Part shown: in pieces, positions 20,690 through 31,690 of the stretch
Position numbering within the stretch: position 1 is the stretch's first letter
Layout: every line of letters begins with the position of its first letter
Origin: Ascaphus truei
Taxonomy: Eukaryota; Chordata; Amphibia; Anura; Ascaphidae
Direction: 5' to 3'
Assembly: GCA_036426205.1 (NCBI GenBank)
Contig: CM071568.1
Coordinates: 115,976,443 to 116,040,442 of the forward strand
Length of the DNA: 64,000 bases
The notes under the pieces: generated by a model
Databases searched by the model: none
Seen by the model: only the letters and a program-made list of their open reading frames with translations
Told to the model about the DNA's origin: nothing
Translations under genes and position numbers: made by a program

Positions 20690-22600
20690 CAGTACTGTAA
20701 TTCATGCAACTAAAGTAGTCATTTTATTCTCAACAAGGTTCCATATTGACACGCATGCACAGAAATGTGATGACACGCATATATCCGTTTCAACAAGGTT
20801 TAAGGTTCATCTTTTTAATCTTCCAATTACAATTACACACACTTGAAGTACTATAAGGGAATAAAAGACAGGTTGCATTGCAATTATATTTTTAAGACAA
20901 TAATTCGCGATTGCCCTATTGAGTTTCTCGATGGTATTGCATACTATGCTAAAATACAATTTTCTGCAATTGATTAAAACACTAGTAAACTTGCGCCTTA
21001 ACGCGTGAATCAAGAAATCACTCACCAAGCTGGGGTGTGCCATGAATTTAAACCCACAAGAAGGTCAGATAAGGGCTGTTGCATCTGTACTGTAACACAC
21101 TGCTCATGTTGCCGCCAGTGTTGAATGTAAGCAGATCTTACAGTTTTTGATTCCAACCACTTTACTTCCCATCTGCCGCTAAGTCAATGCTACTTAAGTC
21201 TAATCAGATATTAACTACATATTCTAGTGGCAAAGCTTCATCTATTCTCCAATGTGTCTGTATTGATCCCCCATTAGTCATTTGTAAGTGACCATGCTAT
21301 ACAGCACATGACCCTTGGGCATGTTTCCAATAGAAAAGCCACATAACATTAAACTCGCAAGGCTTTGTTTGGCTCTTTTTCAGACCTTATCAAAACCATT
21401 TGAAATCCTAAGTTTAATAATAAACTGCTTTGCTCTCTAAACCGTTTCACCCCTGAACTTTTACATTTGCAACACACTAGTTTGTGCCCCTTGGTACTCA
21501 ACATAAACTCCATAAGATGTTCATAATTTTCATGTTTTATGTTACTTTAACAATATACAGTATGCAAACAAAATAGTTTGAAAGAGAAGTTAGCCACAGT
21601 GACTACATTATTTTTTATAAGTGAACACAAAGTCAAACTAAAAAGTTAGCTATAAAAAATAATTTGTGCTTAGAAGTCAGAGAATTATAACTGCACAGAA
21701 AAAGTATTACAATTTTTAATATTGTTGACCAGTTTCACAAAAAATAGTTTGTTACATTCTGCAGATTGTTTGCCCGTTTGTGAAAATATTGACATATGCA
21801 GCTATTTGGAGTAAGCTTAATAAATTCAGAAAGACACAGTGGTTTGCTCATAGTTATTATTTATAATACTTGTCAGTATTGCCACTAGGCACGCAGCAGG
21901 AAATTGACACATGTTTCTGTTTGTTTAACAAGCATTACCTTGATAGCACTACAAAAAAAAATCCAAAGTGCTTTGTAACACCAAAAATTATAGGCACAGA
22001 AGCTGGATATAAAAAATGAGAAATGCTATTTACAAGTTTGTTATAGCTGAATTGGAAATAAATTAAATGATGGAAAATGGTGGGAAGAATTATTAATTGC
22101 CACTTGTGGTAAAATACCAAATGAGGGAGAAAGAATAGGTAGTATACTACATTTAATTGAACCAGTAGATAGTTGATAAGCTACTGTTACTGTACAAGCT
22201 TTCAAATTTCACAGTTTTATACTTCAGGTAGCTTGAACAAAAAAGGTGTGGAGTTTACAACATCATTTACATACCACAGATAATTTCCTCATGAATTTCA
22301 AATAATTTGTAATGATCTTATTTCAATAAATATGTAAAAACATACAGATTTGTTGCCGATAGAATACAACCACATGCGTTTTGTGAAAACATCAATTAGT
22401 AAATGTGGAAATTTCTTTATTAAAATTGATTTCATGTAAAGAATGTGAAAAACATATATGAAATTAATCTTTGCTTTACTATGGGGATACTTTTTATTTG
22501 ATTATTTTTATCATCTGATAAAACACAAATTCTTACATATAATCCTCCTTTTAGGATGCACTGTAAAAATGCATCTTTACAGCCAGTAAAGTGCATCACA
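20690..22600. other. AT-rich spacer, nothing recognised
   Basis: No credible coding frame, RNA gene or repeat boundary is visible in about 1.9 kb. Confidence 0.6.
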
Positions 22601-22619
22601 TTTGCATCTCATGTTTAAA

Positions 22620-22900
22620 ATGAAGCCTTATTCACAAAGCAGTGATAAGTGGTTTAGTGGGCGATAAATGCCTTTATAGCATGATACTGCCTGATCTGCT
22701 ATTTTCAAAGCAGTGATAACAGTGCAGTAACGTGCTATAATGGCTTTTTATTGCCCCTAAACAGTCAGAGACAAAAAAGACATCCGATAGGCCAAAAAAT
22801 GGCAAACCCACCATTTTTTTGCCAGAAACTGCTATTCACAAAGCAGTGATAAGTTTATCATAGCATTAAAGCTCGCCATCTTTTTTCAACAGCTAAAGGC
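22620..22900. repeat. Repeats around TTCACAAAGCAGTGATAAG
   Basis: TATTCACAAAGCAGTGATAAG-like words occur at about 22630, 22710 and 22833, with related GCGATAAG words again at 24085. Probably remnants of a DNA transposon whose subterminal repeats these are; no ends defined. Confidence 0.45.
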
Positions 22901-23103
22901 TGGCACAAAGAATATTGAGATATGCATAAAAGCATTATATTTTTTCAGCACAGCGTTGATACCAGAGGCCGGCAGGGGCCTCCGGGGACCCCCAGTTCAC
23001 CCGTGGGTCTCCCGGACACCTGCGTGGACCACCTGAGGAACCCTGTCGGGGGTACAGGGGGTGGGTTGTGTATTGGTGGGTAGTACAGTATATATTGTAA
23101 TGT

Positions 23104-23172
23104 TTATTGGGGGCAGAGGGGGTGAGTGAAGGGCCAAGTACCCCCTTCACTCACCCCCTCTGCCCCCAATAA
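23104..23172. repeat. Perfect 30-bp inverted repeat with 9-nt loop
   Basis: 23104-23133 (TTATTGGGGGCAGAGGGGGT, then GAGTGAAGGG) is exactly complementary to 23143-23172. The AATAAA created at the right end could serve as a poly(A) signal. It would form a very stable hairpin in DNA or RNA. Confidence 0.92.
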
Positions 23173-23267
23173 AACTACTATTGAGCCTTAACCCCTTCAT
23201 TGCCTTAGCGGCTAGCTGCTAAGGTAATGAAGCTGCTTTGTTTAATTTTTACTAGTAGTGTGCCGGA

Positions 23268-23705
23268 GCAGGAGGTCTCCTGAGCTGAACCCCTTTTATT
23301 TCAGCTTCAGGACCCCTTGCTTCCCGAGTTACAGCCCTGGTATGGGGCATCGGGTGCCGGTATCACCGCCATTTTAAAATTGTCTGCATCACGTGACCGG
23401 GTTATTTAAATAATGGAGGAGAAACCGGCACCCTATACCAGGGCCTGTAACGTGGGAAGGAGCAGGGGGTCTTCTGAGGTGAACCACGTTGATTTCAGAC
23501 TCAGGGACCTCCTACTTCCTGAGATACAGGCCCCGTTATGGGTGCCGGTATCCCCCTCCAGGATTTAAATCCCGTGGTCACGTGACACAGGAGATTTAAT
23601 AGCACAGGGGATATCGTCAACCCATAATATGGCCTGTATCTCGGGAAGTAGGGGGTCCCGAGGCTGAAATCAATTCGGTTCAGCTCAGGATACCCCCTAT
23701 TCACA
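23268..23705. repeat. Two inverted-repeat (hairpin) units in tandem
   Basis: Alternating forward and reverse copies of one motif: forward at about 23268-23360 and 23505-23550, reverse at about 23430-23480 and 23625-23700. Shared words are GAGCTGAACC, ATTTCAGC, GGACC(C/T)CCT, CTTCC(C/T)GAG and TACAGGCC. A related inverted structure lies at 40770-40885, so this is a dispersed family. Confidence 0.7.
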
Positions 23706-23973
23706 CTCACTATTTAAAAAAAAAAAAAATATTGCACGATCGCCTGTAAGAGCCGTGCATAGAGACACTTCATCTCCATGCAGCTTTTCAAGATTGCACT
23801 TTTTTCTATCAGTTTTCGTGCTATAGGATTTATAGCACTGACACAGGAAACAGGTCGGACGATAGTACATTTTTTATCGGCCTTAAAAAATGGATTTCAT
23901 TTCCTTGTGAATCCTGTTCTTGGCTTCATGTCTTACAGCGTGATAAATAAATGCATAGGGGTCTATGCTATAA

Positions 23974-23998
23974 GCCTCGATAAGCCACTTATCGAGGC
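23974..23998. repeat. 11-bp perfect hairpin GCCTCGATAAG/CTTATCGAGGC
   Basis: 3-nt loop (CCA). The half-site CCTCGATAAG recurs at 24033-24042, and GCGATAAGCCATTTATC at about 24085 is a variant. Probably part of the same old DNA transposon as 22620-22900. Confidence 0.8.
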
Positions 23999-24782
23999 CT
24001 TTCCGCCAAAAAGGCCTACTGCTATTCAGTAAGCCTCGATAAGTTGTAGATAAAAGGTTTTTTCGGCATTTAAAAAAAATTGCCACGCAAGCAGCGATAA
24101 GCCATTTATCACCAGGTCTTCACATTCGTGCAATTCTAGTAGCCTCAAGTAGGTTATTGAGGCTCTATAATGGCGATTTCCTCTAAAAATCCTACCGCTA
24201 GGAAAAGGTGCTGTGAAGGTTGTGAGAACCTGCCGATAAGGTGGACAAAGAGGACATAGAAAAGAAAATGCTTTTTTTATACATTTTGATTTAAGCCTGG
24301 AAACTTTGGAGCTGACACATATTGCTTTGTAATTGTGAGACTGTGGTCTTGAAAAGTAGGGGTTCTAATAAATACAAGCGTTCATCTTTCGGACCTTATT
24401 GTGTCACCGCTTACGTTATGAAGGTATTAAATAGTACTTGTCAATGTTAAGGTTATATAGGGTACATGAAGGTTTCTGTTAAGCAGGGTTGGTGGATAGT
24501 CCTATCTGGAGTTCTTATAGGCACAGTTCAAGCAATATCCTAAATGTGTGTTTTTTCTAATAAATCAGTTCTGTACTATGACAAAATACTTGTAGTATTT
24601 TAAAAAACAATTATTATTAAAAATATATTAAAGTACATTATTTATTAATTCTCATTTAACATGCATTTTGGTTTGTAGATAAAACATTTGGAATTGTCAC
24701 CCCCTTCCCCTTCCACAAGCTCTGGTTCTTGAGGCCTGCCCTCTCTCTAGCAGTGCACCAATTATATATCTAGTAACTAGCT

Positions 24783-25322
24783 CAAGAGTCAAAGCCTATC
24801 AGAAAGGGTTGGAACCTAATTTCTCGTTATGCACCATCCAGACTCTTGCGTTCTTATCAAGGATGTTTTCTTTCTACCCCCTTTGTATCTAAAGCCCTCT
24901 CCCGCCTTAAACCTTTTTCACTGACTTCCCCACACATCTGGAATGCCCTTCCCCTCAGTACCCGACTAGCTCCCTCTCTATCCACCTTTAAGACCCACCT
25001 TAAGACACACTTGCTTAAAGAAGCATATGAATAGCACTGTGGATATTCTTAACACATGATACATAAATCTTGGCCCCCTGCAGACGCACTTATCAGAACT
25101 CCCTCCTCCTGTCTCTGTACGTTCTCCTTACCTACCAATTAGACTGTAAGCTCCTCGGAGCAGGGACTCCTCTTCCTTAATGTTACTTTTATGTCTGAAG
25201 CACTTATTCCCATGATCTGTTATTGATATTATATGTTATTTATTTGATTACCACATGTATTACTACTGTGAAGCGCTATGTACATTAATGGCGCTATATT
25301 AATAAAGACATAATACAATACA
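24783..25322 (+). pseudogene. L2-like LINE, 5'-truncated 3' end
   Basis: Encodes the C-terminus SPHIWNALPLSTRLAPSLST followed by FKTHLKTHLLKEAYE and a stop, then the family tail with ACTGTAAGCTCCTCGGAGCA and GAAGCGCTATGTACATTAAT, ending in an ATAATACAATACAA repeat. Upstream RT motifs are missing. The sequence is well preserved compared with copy b at 3060-5690. Confidence 0.88.
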
Positions 25323-25477
25323 ACTTTTAAAATGTTTTCTATAGTGAAAAAAATGCTTTGTACATTACAAACATAAACAATGTATCTTTAAAGAGTTTAA
25401 TTATTTATTTTAATGCTACAAGTATTTTCTCATTGTAACAAACTGATGTATTTAAAATATCACACATGTAGGATATT

Positions 25478-25496
25478 GCTTGAACTGCAGCTTTAA
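25478..25496. repeat. Target-site duplication of PLE-D, left (3' side)
   Basis: GCTTGAACTGCAGCTTTAA, exactly repeated at 30814-30832. Confidence 0.92.
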
Positions 25497-26365
25497 TTAA
25501 ATATACAAGAAAAAACAAAAAATAAAAATGTGCCAAATGGGATGTTACTACGAATATGGGCAATAAGCAAGATTAATAAAAAAAAATATATATAAAAAAA
25601 TAAAAACAAAAACATGTGACATGAACCAGACCGGTGCGTATAGGGTATTGCTGAAAAAAAAATATATGAGTGAGACAGTCACAACCCAATGAATGGCGCA
25701 GCTTCTTGAAACAGGGAACCCCCAGTCCCTGATATAAACGTGACAACAAAGAAGAAAAAAGTTAGAAGCGCAGTCAATATGGGGTTGTGGTCAAACTCTA
25801 TATCTTTATTAATATATCTTGTCCCAGGGATAACCCTCTAGGACAACAACAACATGAAAATCAATACATGAATGGTAATATTATTAAAAACTGTACAGAT
25901 GAAGCTGTTGTGCAATTGCACTTGATGGGTCTCCAAGGGGTTAAAAACGGGAGTAGCCCGATAGAGAGTCTCAGTCCTGCAAGCTGTGCACTGCCCGGGC
26001 AGGTTTAGGTAAAGAGGGGTACCCCAGGGTTGAGACAATGCTCAATATGCTCACCCTTGATCCACTTTGGTCCATGGGGGTCCAGTAGTATTCTTTAGTC
26101 CCGAAATCCGCTCCGGTGCACGCTGCTCAGATGCGCTAGGGCGCACGATAGCAGACAGCCCTCCGGGTGTCCGGGTCTGATGTCACTTCCGGCTGTGACG
26201 CACAGACCCTTCCCGGTAGTCTCTGGGCTTCATCTGTCAGCTTTCCTCCTCCTGATGGTTGCCGATGACCAGGCAAACAGGTTTTGATCAGCTGGAGCCC
26301 AGCGTATGGTGTTAACAGCTCTACTCCACTGCACTGAATGGAAGCAAACACCCTATTGCTCCTCT

Positions 26366-26399
26366 TCCTACGCGTTTCACCAAAAGGCTTCGTCAGGGA
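26366..26399 (-). ncRNA. Minimal hammerhead ribozyme motif of PLE-D
   Basis: Minus strand: stem I TCC/GGA, core CTGACGA (26396-26390), stem II GCC-TTTT-GGT (one G-T pair), GAAA (26378-26375), stem III CGCG, then TA before the cleavage position. All canonical core positions are kept. It lies about 530 bp downstream of the ORF2 stop. Confidence 0.85.
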
Positions 26400-26931
26400 T
26401 ATCATTGCACCAGTGCCATATTGATTTATAGCCAAGTTAATTGCAATGGCTCAATTAGTGTCATAGTGAACTTCAATATTGGTCCAATAACTCTATTATC
26501 TTAATGGACTGGTGCTGCTGATATAAATGACTGGTTCATGTCACAAAAAGAAAAAAACAATGCTTAAACAAAAAACATGATATAATAAAGATTGATTACT
26601 ATATTTGATAAATTTAAAAATTTAAAAATTTAATAAAATTTAATTTAAAAATACATTCTTTTATAAATTAATCGGTGTTGGTCATTATTAAACAATTGAA
26701 TTCATCAATATGTATTATTTATTAATAATTTAGCTACACAGTTAAAACACATTTTATAACCCACAAATATATTTAAATGAATAACTAGCTAACTTGATTA
26801 CAAAAAATCAATACATGAAATAGATAATATATTAAACACTCATAAAAAGAATTTAAAACATATAAAATCAGATAAAGGATTAAAATAATTTAAACCCTCA
26901 ATTGATAAATGGTATATGAGACAGATAACAA

Positions 26932-29439
26932 TTATTGAAAAGCTAAAAGATCCAGCTCTTCAATCAGACCCACAGGACTCATTGTTTGTAATTTGAAAAT
27001 CCAGTAGGTCTCCTGTTTCCTGAGTTTTAAAAGTCTGTCACCCCTCATGGTTGTATGGCTAATGTGTTCAATTCCCACAATGGATAATCCTCCTATATCT
27101 TTATTGTGGGCTGTTAAAAAATGACGTGAAACCCCATGTCCAAGGAAGCCTCTCAAGATGTTTCTCCTATGTTCAGTAAAGCGTTCCTTTAAACTTCTCT
27201 TTGTGCGGCCTATATAATAAAGGCCGCAAGGACAACTGAGCAGATAAACAACGTATGTCGTATTGCAGTTAATGAACTGTTTTATTCTAAATTTTTCTCC
27301 TGTTACGTTGGATACAAACTCAGTACACTTATTTTTAATGTGTTTGCAGGTTAAACAATTAGTATGTTCACATTTATAGCAGCCACCTGGGCATGACGGT
27401 AACCATGTGTTTTGATCAGTTCCTGTTTCATTCAGTCCAGTTTTACTTTGCTTTAAAATAGTGGGAGCTAAAACATTCTTCAAGTTTCTCGCTCTTCTGA
27501 AAACAATCCCTGGTTTGTTTTGTAATGTTTTTCCTATGATTGGATCATTTAATATGATCCCCCAATGTTTTATGAGAATCTTTTTGATATCATTACAGGC
27601 CCCATTGTATTTCATGATGAATAAACAGTTATCTCCATCTTTGGGATCCGTGCTAGCTACCTGGTCTGGTTTTTTAGAGATTTGTTTATCTTGTATCAGA
27701 CACAGTCTATTTTGTCCCTTCACCTTTAAAAGTGCTGCATCGAATCTGTCTTTACTATACCCTTTGGCTAAAAATTTCTTATAAAGTGCATCTGCTTGTT
27801 CCTTAAAATCCGACTCTTTTGAGCAATTCCTAAAGATTCTTAAAAATTGCCCATAGGGTATATTATTGATCCAGGCCTTAGAATGATTACTTGACCGCTC
27901 TAAATAACTGTTGGCATCTACTTTTTTAAAAAACATTTTGGTTAAAATTTTATCCCCCTCACTAAATAAAACTAAATATAAAAAATTGATAGTGACTGGA
28001 TGGTATTCATGGGTGAACTGTAGGTTTACTTCATTATTATTCAAATAAATATAAAATTGTAAAAGCTCTTCTTGTGTACCCTTCCATATTATTAAAAGGT
28101 CATCTATGAACCATTTATAAAAATAAATGTTATTAAAAAAGGGATTGTTCTGCCAAATATTCTCTATCTCCCATTTACCCATAAAAAGATTGACAAAACT
28201 GGGGGCAAATTTGGTCCCCATAGCCGTTCCAATTCTCTGAATGTAAAATTTATCATCAAATAAAAAATAATTATTTTTTAAAATAAAATCTATACTTTTT
28301 ATTATAAACGATCATTGCTCATTACTCATAAAGGGGTCCTGTTTTAAAAAATAGTCAACTGCTTCTATTCCCTTCTCATGGATAATACTTGTATAAAGTG
28401 CAGTGACGTCACAGGTTACCCATATAAGATCGTCAGCCAATTTCATGTTCCCCAATATATCTAAAATGTGTTTAGTATCTCTTGTGTAAGATTTCAAATT
28501 TTTTACATGTGTTTGAAGGAACGAGTCAACAAATTCGGACAAGTTTGAAGTTAGAGAGTTTATTCCCGATATAATCGGGCGACCTGGCGGGTTTATAAGG
28601 CTCTTATGAATCTTGGGTAGGTGATACATTATTGGTGTACTAGGATTTTCCACATAAAGGAACTTAAACTCTGATTGATTCAGTACACCTTGCTGTTTCC
28701 CATCTTTTATTAATTGTAAAAGATTTTTTTGGAAGATAATCAGCGGGTCTGTCTTGAGAGTGGAGTATGACTCCCCATCTCCCAAAATTCTAAAGGCTTC
28801 AGACACATAGTCAATTCTATCCTGTATTACTATCCCTCCACCTTTATCTGCTTGACGGATAATGATATTTTGATTATTTTTCAAATCATCAACAGCTTTC
28901 ACCTCTGTTGGTGTAAGGTTTGGTCTTGTTTTAGGGGGGTGCTCACAAAGGGTCTCCAAGTCTTTCAGAACAAGATCAAAAAATACCTCTACATTAGGAC
29001 CATTAGACTGAGTTGGATTAAAGTTAGACCTGTGTTTAAAGTTAGAGTGTATTGTTCTGTTCTGATTTCCCATTGGATTCAAGATTAGCTCTGGTTCTAA
29101 AGGCCCCTCATTCTCCTCCAAGAGTGCAACCATTGATGCTAAGCATTCTTTTTCTTTTTCCTGCACAGAACTGTCATATATAGGAACATTTTTAATACCG
29201 TTCTTTAGAAAATGTCGCTTTAGTGTTAATTTTCTTGTAAACCTGTGCAGGTCAATAAATAAATCAAATAAAACTGGTCCACTAGTTGGGGCGAAAGAGA
29301 GGCCTTTCTCCAATACTCTACTTTGGTCTACTGTAAGGGGAAAGCTAGACAAATTGAAAATACTTCCCTTATTGGTTTCCCTGGCTATTTTGCATTGTCT
29401 CTTTCTTTGAACCTCCTTGCCCCCTCTGCTACCTCTCAT
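26932..29439 (-). CDS. PLE-D ORF2: telomerase-like reverse transcriptase plus GIY-YIG endonuclease (one TGA)
   Basis: About 835 codons in one frame. From the N-terminus: NLSSFPLTVDQSRVLEKGLS, a conserved PLE start block; RQADKGGGIVIQD; YHLPKIHKSL.NPPGRPIISG; VTCDVTALYTSIIHEKGIEAV (palm motif A, catalytic D); GTAMGTKFAPSFVNLFMGKW (motif B); WFIDDLLIIWKG (motif C with both catalytic aspartates); then a linker with a cysteine cluster (CPGGCYKCEHTNCLTCKH) and the GIY-YIG domain VVYLLSCPCGLYYIGRTKRS, with a late glutamate in KQETYWIFKL. The protein copies element RNA and nicks the target. A TGA at 28314-28312 (in ...MSNEQ|SFIIKS...) is the only interruption; the frame resumes directly. ATG at 29439 overlaps the ORF1 stop as ATGA. 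Start chosen by that overlap and by the adjacent conserved block. Confidence 0.9.
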
Positions 29440-30533
29440 TCTAACCTTTTTAGATCTTTCTGTGTTTGTACTAGTTGCTTCTTTCTCTTTTCCAGGAGTA
29501 GTATTTCCTTCTCCCGAGCTTCTTTTAAATCTGGGTCTTTCTTCTGTTTTTGATTTGGGTGCACTATCTTCTTTCCGCTCCTTCCTTTCTCTAAAAAAGA
29601 CCCACTTGGTGTATTTCTGAAACTTTCCAGAAAACCAGACCTTGTCTTTGGTCTAGCTCCTAGATTCCCTTCAATGTGTGAGACCTCATTTATTCTAAAT
29701 GTATCAGAGGCAGGTCTAAATGAATCCTGACCTAAATCCTTAGGCGTTGAGTAACCTCCCCTATTGGGTACTACCGAATTGGTATTCAAGGGCCTATGAT
29801 TTGGTTTCTCAATTTCCCTACTTTTAGATTTTTGTGGGGCAGCTACATTCCTCCCTGAGTCACTGGGGTTTTTATATGATTGTTCAGTAACAGGGTTGGC
29901 CCTTCCAATGGAAGTTTGATAGGACCTACCCCGAGACTGATATAGATTCTTCATATTGTTCTTGGGTCTAAATTGATCATTTTTCTCATATTTCTTTGCC
30001 CAATTTCTTTGTTTGTTGGTGGAATAATCTATATAATCCCTTTCAAACTTATTATTTTTGGAAGATATTAATTTTTCTTCAAATCTCTCGAGTTTCAAAT
30101 CTGTAGTTTCCATCAAATCATTAAATTCAATCGTATCGCTAAACAATTTTAATTCACTTTGTAGCTGATCTATTTCCTCAGCTAGATTTTCCAAAACCTT
30201 TTCCCTATATGTGATGAGTAATCTCATAAGGGCAAAGGTACTAACATCTAAGATTTCATTCCAAGATTTTGTAAATTCAGAATCTTCAAATGTAGGGTCT
30301 TTCAAGAGCCTTAGGCCTCTTGGGGCTCTTCCCTCTTGTAAGTATTTTTTAAGGAAATATACATCCCACCAGTGGCGAGCCTCCAGTTTCAGGAGGTTCT
30401 CTAATCTGACAAACTCAGAAGAGAGATCACACACATCTTCTTCTACAATTGTTGTAGTATTAATATGTTTTTCACCAATGAGATGTCTATTTCTTCTAGT
30501 CAATCTATCGCTTCCTGTTCTGAAGCTCGCCAT
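29436..30533 (-). CDS. PLE-D ORF1: PLE upstream protein with PRGLR block and coiled coil
   Basis: 365 codons, intact. Residues ~45-110 contain LENLLKLEARHWWDVYFLKK, then GRAPRGLRLLKDPTFEDSEF and a hydrophobic/aromatic stretch (SWNEILDVSTFALMRLLITY), a block that I know from uncharacterised upstream proteins of vertebrate PLEs. Residues ~112-165 are strongly helical and charged (KVLENLAEEIDQLQSELKLF), a likely coiled coil for multimerisation. The C-terminal half is basic, Ser/Asn/Arg-rich and low-complexity (NQRSR-type), suitable for RNA binding, and ends in a Lys/Glu-rich helix (LLLEKRKKQLVQTQKDLKRL). By position it may be the counterpart of LINE ORF1, a nucleic-acid chaperone; that role is inference. 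It ends in TGA overlapping the ORF2 ATG. Confidence 0.82.
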   Translation of the reverse strand: MASFRTGSDRLTRRNRHLIGEKHINTTTIVEEDVCDLSSEFVRLENLLKLEARHWWDVYFLKKYLQEGRAPRGLRLLKDPTFEDSEFTKSWNEILDVSTFALMRLLITYREKVLENLAEEIDQLQSELKLFSDTIEFNDLMETTDLKLERFEEKLISSKNNKFERDYIDYSTNKQRNWAKKYEKNDQFRPKNNMKNLYQSRGRSYQTSIGRANPVTEQSYKNPSDSGRNVAAPQKSKSREIEKPNHRPLNTNSVVPNRGGYSTPKDLGQDSFRPASDTFRINEVSHIEGNLGARPKTRSGFLESFRNTPSGSFLEKGRSGKKIVHPNQKQKKDPDLKEAREKEILLLEKRKKQLVQTQKDLKRLE

Positions 30534-30813
30534 TGGTCAATGGGATATTGACAGAGGGACTTTTATACAGAAATTCTTTAAACAGTCAATTATATAAAAT
30601 AATGTTCCAATTGGAATAATGAACCAGATATTCAAAATTAACAACCCATAAGGCAGCACTTGAGGTAATTGAAACATAATTAAATAACCCTGAACAAAGC
30701 GATCGATTACAGAACAACGGTTAGATCTGTTGTTTACATAATCACTTGTCAGTGTGTAGATTGTATTGATGCACATATTCAAATGAAATAAATACTTTTA
30801 AAAGAAAAAAGTC

Positions 30814-30832
30814 GCTTGAACTGCAGCTTTAA
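30814..30832. repeat. Target-site duplication of PLE-D, right (5' side)
   Basis: Exact 19-bp match to 25478-25496. Confidence 0.92.
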
Positions 30833-31436
30833 CATATAAAGCTAATCATTGTGATAGTGGTGACATATGGCCTCACTGGTGACATACGTTTAAACATTTT
30901 ACAATCATGGATAACCTATTCAATACATGTTTTCTTCTGTCATCGATCAACAATTGCAGTCTTCCTATGGTCAATACAATTACTGGCTTGCCCTTTCAAT
31001 CAATCAATCCTTCACTTTTTGTAACTCGTTTTACATATTAAGTTTTTTTTGTGTGGGGGGGAATTTTATGTCAAAATGCTTCCAAGATTGACTAACAATT
31101 ATCACTAACCGCTAATTGCCACGACAATTATTTACTTTTGGGTACGTGACAAATCATGGCATTAGAAACATCTGTTTTTCATTGTCTAACCAAGGTTTAC
31201 GAATAGGTATGTCACACCTTCAATAAATATCAGTTTTAAGGATTTGTGCATCATACACAACTGATATTCATTGGTTCTAAACACACATGGAGGATATTGT
31301 TCTAATTATATTTATTAACAGCTGTCATTATTTCAAGTCAGGTGGCTTCATTACGTACCTACTTAAACCAAGCAAATCTTACACTTACTTCGTGGTAGAG
31401 ATGCGGATGCAGAGATGGAGATGATGAGATGAGAAT
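30833..31436. other. Spacer without recognised features
   Basis: Moderately AT-rich, no supported frame or repeat. Confidence 0.5.
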
Positions 31437-31612
31437 CCTGGCTTTAGAGGAGAGGGAGAAGAGAGAGGAGAGGGGAGAGAGGGAGTAGAGAGGAGTGGAG
31501 GGAAAGAGGGAAGAGAGGAGAGGAGGGGGGAGAGGGTAGGGTAGGAGGAAGAGGAGGAGCAAGGGGTTAGGAAAGCAGAGGATGGAGAGGGGGAGAGGTA
31601 ATGATGGAGGTG
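31437..31612. repeat. Polypurine tract (GGA/GAGA-rich)
   Basis: About 170 bases almost entirely G and A on the plus strand (GAGGAGAGGGAGAAGAGAGA and similar). Mirror-symmetric stretches could form triplex (H-DNA). The leucine/proline/serine frame on the other strand is an artefact of the repeat. Confidence 0.85.
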
Positions 31613-31690
31613 GTGCCCCGCCCATGCTTATACCGTGAATGAACACATTTGGAGGGGCTGACTGAGGACTAAATAATTATCCAATATCGC

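Larger units (their letters stand above)
25497..30813 (-). mobile_element. PLE-D: near-complete Penelope-like element, 5317 bp
   Basis: A minus-strand insertion bounded by a perfect 19-bp duplication. In element order: ~280-bp 5' leader (30813-30534), ORF1 (30533-29436), ORF2 with RT and GIY-YIG nuclease (29439-26932), and a ~1.4-kb 3' region with a hammerhead motif (26399-26366). It lies in the right TIR of a Kolobok-like element. Only one long-terminal-type region (3') is present. One in-frame stop in ORF2 is the only coding lesion I see, so this is the youngest-looking PLE in the window. Confidence 0.9.
24519..30828. mobile_element. Kolobok-like TIR element, interrupted by L2 and PLE-D
   Basis: Left arm 24519-24660 and right arm 25330-25492 are inverse complements (about three quarters identical by eye; best at the tip, CAGTTCAAGCAATATCCTA). 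The right tip continues as TTAA at 25493-25496 and again after PLE-D at 30829-30832; the left tip has TTAT at 24515-24518. TTAA duplication fits Kolobok (Xenopus T2 MITEs are of this type) or piggyBac. No transposase is visible; the space between the arms is filled by an L2 fragment. Confidence 0.6.

Noticed and set aside
31359..31646. Leu/Pro/Ser-rich open frame on the minus strand
   Set aside because: It is a translation of the polypurine tract; no start context, no family.
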